This document shows, piece after piece, positions 1 through 7,642 of a stretch of DNA of 37,746 nucleotides. The stretch comes from Podaxis mareebaensis (taxonomy: Eukaryota > Basidiomycota > Agaricomycetes > Agaricales > Agaricaceae). A program made the translations under genes and the position numbers. The notes under the pieces are model-generated. The model was not told the DNA's origin and did not search any database. It saw only the letters and a program-made list of their open reading frames with translations. Position 1 is the first letter of the stretch. Every line of letters begins with the position of its first letter. The stretch is from positions 1 through 37,746 of the forward strand of contig JAEUWP010000618.1 of assembly GCA_018524725.1 (NCBI GenBank), in the 5' to 3' direction.

Positions 1-2189
1 AAAGCCTCGGTTTTGTCTCTTTCGAGGACAAATCCGAGGCGGTTGAGGTATTCTTCACAGTTCTTGTAAACCTGTGAAAGAAGGCGGCAGTTAGTAGTAA
101 ATGAGTCTGATTGAACAACAATAAGACCGTCATCAATGAAAGAAATAATTTTACAGCGAGGATCATTGGAAAACTTGTACATAAAGGGGGAGAGAGAGAG
201 AGCAGTGAGAATGGGGGAGAGGGCAGAACCTTGGCCAACGCCAACGGATGCAGAGAATTTGGGGGATAACTTATTGTTCCACGAGTAAGTAGTGAAGCAG
301 TTCTTTAGGTAGTCAGAAAAGAAAGAGATGAGATTGGAGTTGAAGCCTTGTCTTCGAAGGGTGGAGACGAGGATGGAATGGTTGGTGGAGGGGAAAAACT
401 GCGCTACATCAAAGGCGATGACGCTAGTCTTGAGTTTGCGTTTCCAGCCTGTTCGGACAAGGTGAGTAACATAGACGCCAGCGTCTTCAGTAGAGCGCTG
501 GATAATACCCCCAAATTGGAGGGGGTGAACTAAGTTGTGTTGGGATGCTTCGAATTGCATCCTGGTGGAAATCATTTTCTCGATCAACTTACCAAGAGTG
601 TTAAGGAGGACGATGGGCCGGAACATCTTCAGAGTGGAGTAATGCGGCTTGTTGGGTTTAGGAATGATAACGGAAGTGGAATGTTTGAAGTGTTCTGGCC
701 ACGTGGAAAATTCAACACATTTGGACGCGAAGAGGAGGAAGTTGGATCTAAATACATCATCAGACATAAGGTGTTTGATGTGAGCCCATGATAAATGATC
801 AGGACCAGGGGCAGAAGCGTTGGCGCAAGGGTTGAGGGCATCGAAAAGCTCGGCGCTAGAGAAAGGGGGCCATGGGCGTTCCGGGTGGGCGTCAAACGAC
901 TCAATAGCGCTAAGATCCACATGTTGATCGGAAGCAGAGTTGTAAGAGGAATCCAGTGCATGCCAGAGGTCCTCTAGTTCATCGCAGCTCTTCCCATTGT
1001 AGGTGATAGATTGAGAGGGGGGGAGATTGCGTTTGCTGATCCAGGACATGAGGTCCCAGGGGCAACGATTTTCCTCTGCTATGTCTTTGATCTTCTTGTC
1101 GAAGAATGCGCGTTTTGCCTGGCGTGTAGTGCAGTGGAATTTAGTCCAATTTGACTTGGACTTGAGGGTTTGGAATGCTCGTAAGGCGATTGAGCATTGT
1201 TGATTCCACCAGGGTTTAGACTTGGCACAGATTCGAACAAGTTTGGCGTTGTTTTGCCATTCTTGGGAGATGATGAGGGACATAGTGTTGGCGTAGGAGA
1301 TAACATCGTCGCTGGAGTCGAAACGAGGTGGGATGGCTTGAAGGCGGACGCCCACCAAGTATAGGAATGTAGCTTCCTCTTCAGAATCGCGCAGTATAGT
1401 GAGCTTTTCGATGAAGGGTTGGAAGGGGGAGGGGATAGGTAGGGATGTGAGAAGGGGACAGTGGTCAGAGCGAATTTGCCAGTCCTCATGAATGGTGTGG
1501 ACTGGGCTTGGACGGAGGGGATCATCTATCATAAAGATGAGGTCGATGACAGACGGATGCTTAGACTCGTCGAAGGGGACGTGAGTGTACTTGACCTCTA
1601 AAGGCGTGGAGAGGGTAAGGTTAATGGAATTCATGATGTCAACAACAAGGTCAGCTCGTGCCGTGTGATGCGAGATATGAGGATCCCACTCGGGAGAGTG
1701 AGAGTTGAAATCTCCTCCTGCACATACTAAGTTGCTGGGGAGGAGGTGGATGCGGGATTCAAGATATGTTAGTGAAGAATCGTTAGAAGGGTCAAGATAA
1801 CAATTAAGAAAGTATATCTTCCTTGGGAAGGACAGTGAAATGAGTTGGAAATCGGGAGACGCGATTATGCTAGGGTGGGAAGTCGGCATAAGCACATCGC
1901 ATGATCTGTGAATGAATGTGGCCGTTCGAGGACAATCGTCATCTGATAAAAAGATGCGCCAATTGGGGTTATATGGCGTGCCTCTATATGGGACTCCTTC
2001 AGAGTTATCGGTGGAAGGGATATTGCGAATGATACTAAAGGGGGGTTCTTGAATACATAAAATGAGAACGTTCTTAAATTGAGGATCATTTAATAACGCC
2101 TCAACAGTGTCCTTAGAATGATGAACATTGAAAAATAAAATGGGGAGATCATTAATGAATGTGGTGCTGTTAGGAGGTCCTTTAGACAT
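1..2189 (-). CDS. LINE-A ORF2: endonuclease-reverse transcriptase (partial, truncated by window edge)
   Basis: ORF2 would nick target DNA and copy the element's RNA into it (target-primed reverse transcription). From the ATG at 2189 the frame is open to position 1. The N-terminal third carries exonuclease-endonuclease-phosphatase motifs in order: QEPPF, GGDFNSHSPEW, VIDLIF and SDHCPL. The reverse transcriptase follows, with FRPIVLLNTLGKLIEK, HPLQFGG, AFDVAQFFPS (first catalytic Asp), GVGQGSALSPILTALS and SFIDDGLIV (the catalytic FxDD box). Thumb, RNase H and the C-terminal zinc finger would lie past the window edge. The start codon overlaps the ORF1 terminator by 8 nt (2182-2189). This arrangement is known for termination-reinitiation coupling in other LINEs. 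All visible catalytic residues are present, so this part may be functional. Confidence 0.9.
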   Translation of the reverse strand, partial: MSKGPPNSTTFINDLPILFFNVHHSKDTVEALLNDPQFKNVLILCIQEPPFSIIRNIPSTDNSEGVPYRGTPYNPNWRIFLSDDDCPRTATFIHRSCDVLMPTSHPSIIASPDFQLISLSFPRKIYFLNCYLDPSNDSSLTYLESRIHLLPSNLVCAGGDFNSHSPEWDPHISHHTARADLVVDIMNSINLTLSTPLEVKYTHVPFDESKHPSVIDLIFMIDDPLRPSPVHTIHEDWQIRSDHCPLLTSLPIPSPFQPFIEKLTILRDSEEEATFLYLVGVRLQAIPPRFDSSDDVISYANTMSLIISQEWQNNAKLVRICAKSKPWWNQQCSIALRAFQTLKSKSNWTKFHCTTRQAKRAFFDKKIKDIAEENRCPWDLMSWISKRNLPPSQSITYNGKSCDELEDLWHALDSSYNSASDQHVDLSAIESFDAHPERPWPPFSSAELFDALNPCANASAPGPDHLSWAHIKHLMSDDVFRSNFLLFASKCVEFSTWPEHFKHSTSVIIPKPNKPHYSTLKMFRPIVLLNTLGKLIEKMISTRMQFEASQHNLVHPLQFGGIIQRSTEDAGVYVTHLVRTGWKRKLKTSVIAFDVAQFFPSTNHSILVSTLRRQGFNSNLISFFSDYLKNCFTTYSWNNKLSPKFSASVGVGQGSALSPILTALSLSPFMYKFSNDPRCKIISFIDDGLIVVQSDSFTTNCRLLSQVYKNCEEYLNRLGFVLERDKTEA

Positions 2190-3264
2190 TAACTGCACCC
2201 GAATTGAAGTCGCGACGGTTTTTCTCCGCTTTAGCTTCGCGGAGCTTACTCTGTATCCACTCCCGATCGAATCAGTGGCGGAAGAATGGACATTTGTCTG
2301 AGTTTACATGGTGATCCTTAGAATCACACGACAAGCACTGGAAAGCAGTCACATGGGGACACTCTGTGATGTTAGCAGGGGTGGGTGGGCGAGGGTTAGG
2401 TCCAGGTTTGCCGCGACAGCAGAAGCTGTCACGACGGTGGTTGTCTGTGTGATGCAGGTCTCTGCAGATTGCACATCTAGGGTTGCGTGCTCTACAGAGG
2501 TGTGTGGGGTGGCCCCATCTCCAGCAACGGTTGCATAGAGGAGAGGCAGTACGCATTGTGGCACTATGGAAGGTGCAGACCCTGTTCTCAAAGAGGAGGG
2601 TGTGGTTAATAAGGAGTTTGGCTCTCATGGCGGACTGGGAGTCCCAGAGGTCGAAGAAGAGGATGGCAGAATCAGAATGAGGGGATACACGGTGGAACCT
2701 GGGTTTGCCCACGAGATGTTGGATCATCTTGTGATAGGGTGACGATTCGATGACATCCTTGAAGTCATCTGAGGTATGAGGGGTGCCATCAGGGCAGAAG
2801 TAAGGGAGATTGGTCAGCTTAACAAAGGATTTGGACATGGGAAGAGATGGGACGACGGTATCTCTAATCTCCTGGGTGGCAAAGGCAGATCGGTTGGAGT
2901 CTGTGATTCCCTTCTTGACAATGAGGAGTTCCTCATCAGTCGCGACTTGGTTGGTGGACAGCCAGAGAGTCCGTTCATTGGACTTGGCTGATTCAATTTT
3001 AAGGAGGAAGCCCTTTTGGTATAGGGCGTTATTGCAACACCTAACTACGAGATCGAGTGAGGTGAGCATAATGGGTTTGAATACGTCATTGTAAGGAACG
3101 ACGATGTTCTTGCATGAAGGGCCTTGGGTGGCCTTGGGAGAATTAGAGGGGCGAGTAGAGGGAGAGGATTTAAGGGCGGGAGATTTGATATCGCCAGCAT
3201 TGCGAAGGAAATTGATGATATCAACCGGTGACATTGAAGGGAATTGGTTTTGAAGAGCCGCGTA

Positions 3265-4398
3265 TTTTTGCAACTCTTCAACTTTGAGGGGTGTTTGGGA
3301 AGCCGCCTTGGAGTAAGACGACTTCTGTGTGGAAGGAGAAGGCGCCCCAGACCTGTATTGAGGTTTGGTAGCCTTGTTAATAGGAGGGGGAGTAGAAGAA
3401 GGGGGAGCAGAGCGAGAAGGAGGGGGAGGGTGGGTGTCCTTGGGGGGGAAAGCGGGCGCCACGATAGGCTTACGCTGAGTGGGGGCGGCTACCTTTTTGT
3501 GAGGCACCCATCGGCGGTTGACAGTGGACCAGCTGTTGAGGTTAGGGTTAGCCTTTTCCTGGCTGGATGGACCAGGAGTGGCAGGGGCAGTGGGTTGAGG
3601 AGGAGGGGGAGGGAGCATGTCAGCATCAACAATAGAAGTTGAGGACTCACCTGGTTTATTCGGGTCGACGAGAGGAAGACGCGAGAGGGCGATTGCTCGA
3701 GCAGTGTCCCTTTCGAGTTGCGAGTCTGAGCCCTGGAGTATCCCAGAGGTGTCAGGAGTGAGAATAGGGGAAGAGCCCTGGAGAAACCCAGAGGCGTCTT
3801 TGGGGGGAGGGGAGGACACTGCCGGTGCTTTTTCAGCCCGACGTTCATGGCGATGCCCGGTTGACATGGGCGTGGGGGTAGGAGAGAGGGTGTGGGAGGG
3901 TGGGAACTGCATAGACATGAAGTCATACAGTTTGAGGCGTTGTCCGTTGTAAGGAACGGACATGTTGCGCAATTGTTCAGAGTGCGCGACAGTTTGGAAT
4001 ATGTGGATAAGATGAGGGATTCCCTCAAAAGTGGAAAGATCACCCGATTCGGCCCAATAGCCTAACCAGGAAGAGACGAAGCTTATTAATGATTCAAGGC
4101 ATTTAAGCCCAGTGATGTCATCGGTATCGGTGATGTTTATCATTGAGATGCCATCACCAAGTGTTTCACGGATGGATGACCAATCCGTTCCGTGGGTCAG
4201 CTGTGCCTCCCCATGAGGCTGCGTAGTAGGTGGTTGAGAAGGGGAAGAGAAAGTTGGAATAGCAGGGAGGGGGTCTGATGGTTGGGATTCGTCCCAAGCA
4301 GCACCAGGAGTGGGTGGGACAAAGCCGTGAGAAGCGGCAATGGCTTGAGCTGGAGATAGCATCCTATGGGATGAAGGAGCTATTTCCAGAGATAGGTC
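3265..4398 (-). repeat. Tandem duplication in LINE-A ORF1, downstream copy
   Basis: This is the second copy of an in-frame tandem duplication with a period of 1167 bp (389 codons). It runs from the EIAPSSHRMLSPAQAIA block to the SQTPLKVEELQKYAAL block. The copy has no stop and continues into the zinc-knuckle part of ORF1. Confidence 0.85.
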
Positions 4399-4431
4399 GA
4401 TCCCTTCTCGAACCGGCGGGAGAGCTGCATA

Positions 4432-5565
4432 TTTCTGCAACTCGTCCACTTTAAGGGGGGTCTGAGAAGCTGCCTTAGAGTAAGACGACTTCTGAGTTGA
4501 GGGAGAGGGTGCACCAGACCTATATTGAGGCTTGGTGGCTTTATTAATGGGAGGGGGAGTAGAGGAAGGGGGAGAAGGATGTGAAGGAGGAGGGTAAGAT
4601 TCCTTGGGGGGGAAAGCGGGGGCCACGATAGGCTTACACTGTGTGGGAGCTGCTACCATTTTACAAGGTACCCATTGATGATTTACTGTAGACCAGGCAT
4701 TAGGGTTAGGGTTAGCCTTTTCCTGGCTGGATGGACCAGGAGCAGCAGGGACAGTGGATTGGGGAGGAGGGGGAGGTGGAAGCATGTCAGTGTCAACGTT
4801 AGAAGTTGAGGACTAACTGGGCTTGGTGGGGTCTGTGGGCAGAAGGTGTGAGAGGGTGATTGCTCGTGCAGTGTCCCTATCGAATTGTGAGTCTGAGCCC
4901 TGGAGTATCCCAGAGGCATCAGGAGGGGAGAGAGGGGAAGAGCCCTGGAGTATCCCAGAGGTGTCTTTGGGGGATGGGGAGGACACTGCCGGTGCTTTTT
5001 CAGCCCAACGTTCTTGACGATGTCCAGTTGACATGGGTGTGGGAGTTGGGGATAAAGTATGGGAAGGGGGAAACTGCATAGACACAAAGTCATACAGCTT
5101 GAGTTGGTGATTGTTATAGGGAACTGATTTATTGTGCAGTTGGTCAGAATGCACAATGGTTTGGAGGATACAGATGAGATGAGGAGTGCCCTCAAAAGAG
5201 GACAGATCTCCAGATTCAGCCCAATTTCCCAACCAGGAGGAAATGAAGCTTAGTAAGGAACTGAGGCAATTAAGCCCATTGATGTCATTAGTGTTAGTGA
5301 TGTCAATCATTGTGATGCCATCACCAAGTGTTTCACAGACAGATGACCAATCCATTCCATGGGTTGACTGCACTTCGACATGAGGCTGCGTAATGGTAGG
5401 GAGAGAAGGAGGGGTGAAAGATGGAATAGTCAGGAGGGGATCCAATGGCTGAGATTTGTCCCAAGCAGCACCAGGAGTGGGTGGAACAAAGCCATGAGAG
5501 GTGGCAATGGCTTGAGCTGGGGATAGCATCCTATGAGATGAGGGTGCTATTTCTGGAGACATGAC
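4432..5565 (-). repeat. Tandem duplication in LINE-A ORF1, upstream copy
   Basis: This is the first copy of the 1167-bp-period duplication. It shares EIAPSSHRMLSPAQAIA, GFVPPTPGAAWD, WAESGDLS and QTPLKV-ELQKYAAL with the downstream copy but differs at many positions, so the event is not very recent. It carries the in-frame TAG at 4813-4815, where the other copy reads GAG. Confidence 0.85.
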
Positions 5566-5839
5566 AAGTTCATCACGAGCTGGCACGATGGATGGATGGA
5601 TAGACTTGGGTGTAGAAAGGCCTTGAGAACCTTTGTTAAAATGTTCATCTTCGTTCTCCTCAGCAGAGGAGATGGAAGCAGTGTCATCATCTTCTTTGAA
5701 TTTCATGCTTTTCTCCAATCGATTAGATAGGGATTGGTTGGTAGAGTAGGAGCATTTGGCTCCAATAGAAGGAGAAGGAGAGGGAGGCTTTCGAATAAAC
5801 TCCTCAGAGACTTGAAAATCATTGAAGAGAGGGACAGAA

Positions 5840-5851
5840 GCCTCTCAAGGA
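5840..5851 (+). repeat. Target-site duplication, left copy (half-LINE)
   Basis: GCCTCTCAAGGA lies immediately before the half-LINE. It matches GCCTCTCGAGGA after the poly(A) at 11 of 12 positions. The one mismatch is CG versus CA, a deaminated CpG on the other strand. Confidence 0.8.
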
Positions 5852-7168
5852 GACCCCTGTTTATTCGCTGCCCTCTGCGACTTCATTTCTGTTCTGGAGT
5901 CCAAGAATCTATTTGCCAATTGCACTCCCCCTTCTGCCTGGCATATTCCCCCCCCAGCAGACAGTATTACTGCTTTGCTTATTGAGGCTAACAAGCTGCA
6001 TGCCCAACACATGTCATTCCATGGAATGGCTGACTCAGCAATGGCAGACACTCAACCAGTGCCTGCCTCCCAGCCCTTTACCCAGGCCCTGGTGCCTCCT
6101 CAGCCCCCCCCTGTGACTCCTGCTCCACATGACAGGCCCAGACCTCCCTCACGTGCCCCTCAACCCCCATGTGACAGGCTCAGCCCTCCCTCACATGACA
6201 TCAAGACTGGTCCTTCCAGACCCAACCCCTCCACAAGGCATAAGCCTTATTATGCGACCTGGGGCCCTACCTGGCATCAATTTTTCTTGAGCACCAGTGC
6301 TAGTGATCTAACTAGCACTCGTGTCTCCCTTCAATCCCTCATTATGCACTTCAATCAAGTGCTTACCTGGGCCAAGTCAGCACTTACTGTTGACTCTGGC
6401 CGATTCCACTCTGGAGTCATCGCTTTCTCCACTGGTGGTGTTCCTTCCCAGGTGGACCTCGACACCTTGTCTGCCTGCCTCCCCACTGCGCTTAAGAGCA
6501 CTTCCATCACCCTCCCTGTCTCCCAGTCTTTCATCAAGATCGTAGATGTCCCCTTCTTCTTAGCTGATGGCTTCACTCTATTGGCTGATCAAGTCAAGAC
6601 CGAGGCCTCAGCCTCCCCCTTCTTCCCCACCTCTGACATGCATCACTTGCACATCGTCCAAAACTCTGCCAAGTCTGACACCACCACTGTGTGGATTGAC
6701 TTGGTCGACTCTCAATGTGGCACCCTCACTGCCTCCCTCATTAACAGGTGCATCATGATCAATGGTGCTTCCTGTCTCATCAAAGGGGCTCGCACCCACA
6801 CCAGCACACCTCAGTGTCAGCACTGCTGGCACTGGGGTCATCCTTCTGATGCCTGCTGTGCTCGTGCACCCAGGTGTCCTCTCTGTGGGGGCCCTCATTC
6901 CGAGGCCTCCCACCACTCCATGGCTGGGTGTTGCAAGGGCAATCCCAAGTCGACTCCCCCCATCCCTCCCACTCCAGCAGGTGATCCCTGCCCTCATTCT
7001 CCCCAGTGCCTCAATTGCTCAGGTGCCCACCCCTCCAACAACTGCCAGTGCCCATACTGGCGACATTGCTTCGATTGGGATTGGATCCACAGTCGATACC
7101 AACACAACGCAGCCTCTGCTTCAGCCAAGAAAGCCTCCGCTCCTCGGGGTGGGGGTCGTAAGGGTTAG
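5852..7168 (+). CDS. Half-LINE ORF1 protein (5'-truncated, zinc knuckles)
   Basis: The frame is open for 438 codons from the 5' truncation point to TAG at 7166-7168. The first ATG in frame is at 6011, so the original start is missing. The N-terminal block (LCDFISVLESKNLF, PPPADSITALLIEANKLHAQ) looks conserved rather than random. A long proline-rich linker follows, then a central region, then a zinc-knuckle cluster: CQHCWHWGHPSDAC, CPLCGGPHSEASHH, CLNCSGAHPSNNC and CPYWRHCFDWDWIHSRY. The same knuckle layout ends LINE-A ORF1, so the two belong to related LINE families. The protein should bind element RNA. Without ORF2 the element cannot copy itself. Confidence 0.82.
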   Translation, partial: DPCLFAALCDFISVLESKNLFANCTPPSAWHIPPPADSITALLIEANKLHAQHMSFHGMADSAMADTQPVPASQPFTQALVPPQPPPVTPAPHDRPRPPSRAPQPPCDRLSPPSHDIKTGPSRPNPSTRHKPYYATWGPTWHQFFLSTSASDLTSTRVSLQSLIMHFNQVLTWAKSALTVDSGRFHSGVIAFSTGGVPSQVDLDTLSACLPTALKSTSITLPVSQSFIKIVDVPFFLADGFTLLADQVKTEASASPFFPTSDMHHLHIVQNSAKSDTTTVWIDLVDSQCGTLTASLINRCIMINGASCLIKGARTHTSTPQCQHCWHWGHPSDACCARAPRCPLCGGPHSEASHHSMAGCCKGNPKSTPPIPPTPAGDPCPHSPQCLNCSGAHPSNNCQCPYWRHCFDWDWIHSRYQHNAASASAKKASAPRGGGRKG

Positions 7169-7391
7169 CTAAGACAAGTGCAAGTGGCTGTGTCACTGTA
7201 TTCTGTACGAACTCTCTTGTTTTCGTCCATATGCATTTAACTTTGAACTTTTTCATTCATGTTGTTTGGGGCACCTGTTTTTCTTTTCCTCTTTTCCTTT
7301 TCTCTTTAACCATTGGGACTGCTACCATGCACCCATTTGCTGTAAATAGAGTCTGCTCTTGTAGTAGATAATGTTTGCAGCAATAGACTCA

Positions 7392-7423
<32 letters not shown>
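5852..7423 (+). mobile_element. Half-LINE: ORF1-only, poly(A)-tailed, 5'-truncated non-LTR element nested in LINE-A
   Basis: This 1.57-kb insertion starts inside an ORF1 reading frame, holds one ORF ending at 7168, has a 3' UTR of about 230 bp, and ends in a run of 27 A (7397-7423). It is flanked by a 12-bp target-site duplication. No ORF2 sequence is present between ORF1 and the 3' UTR. The last part of the 3' UTR (from about 7315, GGACTGCTACCATGCACC) closely matches the 3' end of the truncated LINE ending near 15804. It therefore shares a tail with a LINE family that does have ORF2. An internal deletion that joined ORF1 to the 3' UTR, followed by mobilisation in trans by a relative, is the simplest explanation. 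Confidence 0.82.
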
Positions 7424-7424
<1 letters not shown>

Positions 7425-7557
7425 CCTCTCGAGGAAGAGTCGGGTTAGGTGCTAGACTGGCACTTGAGTGATGACAGTGAGCGATGTTGGATTGGATGCT
7501 GGTGGCAGTCTTCTTCATACCTCCAAGGAAGCCACTAATCTCCTTAGAGTTCGACAT
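7423..7557 (-). pseudogene. LINE-A ORF1, 5' end (separated from the rest by a nested insertion)
   Basis: An ATG at 7557 opens a minus-strand frame beginning MSNSKEISGFLGGMKK. After 45 codons it meets the poly(T) complement of the nested element's poly(A) tail. If 5852-7435 is removed, which leaves one copy of the target-site duplication, the codons continue in frame into 5838 (…LPREA then SVPLFNDF…). This makes the segment the true N-terminus of LINE-A ORF1, not a separate small gene. The continuity of frame across a 1.58-kb insertion is direct evidence for the nesting. Confidence 0.82.
7424..7435 (+). repeat. Target-site duplication, right copy (half-LINE)
   Basis: GCCTCTCGAGGA directly follows the poly(A) tail and matches 5840-5851 with one CpG-type mismatch. 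Confidence 0.8.
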
Positions 7558-7642
7558 AGTGATTTAGAATGAGTAACTTTATTCCTTGTACTATGAATAA
7601 CTGTGCCACTGAAATGATAGTGGTAGTTACTGAGAAAGGAAG

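Larger units (their letters stand above)
2182..5838 (-). pseudogene. LINE-A ORF1, main part: proline-rich nucleic-acid-binding protein with zinc knuckles, broken by two stops
   Basis: LINE ORF1 proteins bind element RNA and form the RNP. Read from 5838 downward, the frame holds an acidic N-terminal stretch, a proline/serine-rich region present twice in tandem, an RNA-binding-like region, and a C-terminal zinc-knuckle cluster starting CNRCWRWGHPTHLC. Two stops break it: a TAG at 4813-4815 inside the upstream copy of the duplication, and a TGA at 2272-2274. After that TGA the frame continues for about 29 codons through FDREWI to a TAA at 2182-2184. The related half-LINE ORF1 has Cys and then FDWDWI at the equivalent place, so the TGA is probably a mutated sense codon. 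The Met-initiated open segment between the stops is 2272-4785. The N-terminal 45 codons lie at 7423-7557, beyond the nested insertion. Confidence 0.82.
1..7570 (-). mobile_element. LINE-A: non-LTR retrotransposon (Tad/I-like), runs off left edge
   Basis: Read on the minus strand, this stretch has the two-ORF layout of a non-LTR retrotransposon. A proline-rich ORF1 ends in zinc knuckles, and ORF2 carries an APE-type endonuclease followed by reverse transcriptase. ORF1 begins at an ATG at 7557. It is interrupted by a nested plus-strand element (5852-7423), resumes at 5838 in the same frame, and ends just before ORF2. The 3' part of ORF2 and the 3' end lie beyond position 1. ORF2 shows no stop across about 729 codons, so the copy looks fairly young. 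The 5' boundary must lie between 7557 and about 7640, where reverse transcriptase sequence of a Ty3/Gypsy element begins. This suggests LINE-A inserted into that element. Confidence 0.88.

Noticed and set aside
4699..4716. TTAGGGTTAGGGTTAG, a telomere-like repeat (also a shorter one near 3541)
   Set aside because: It lies inside LINE-A ORF1 and encodes an Asn-Pro run on the minus strand. Fewer than three repeats, so no telomere or interstitial telomere is implied.
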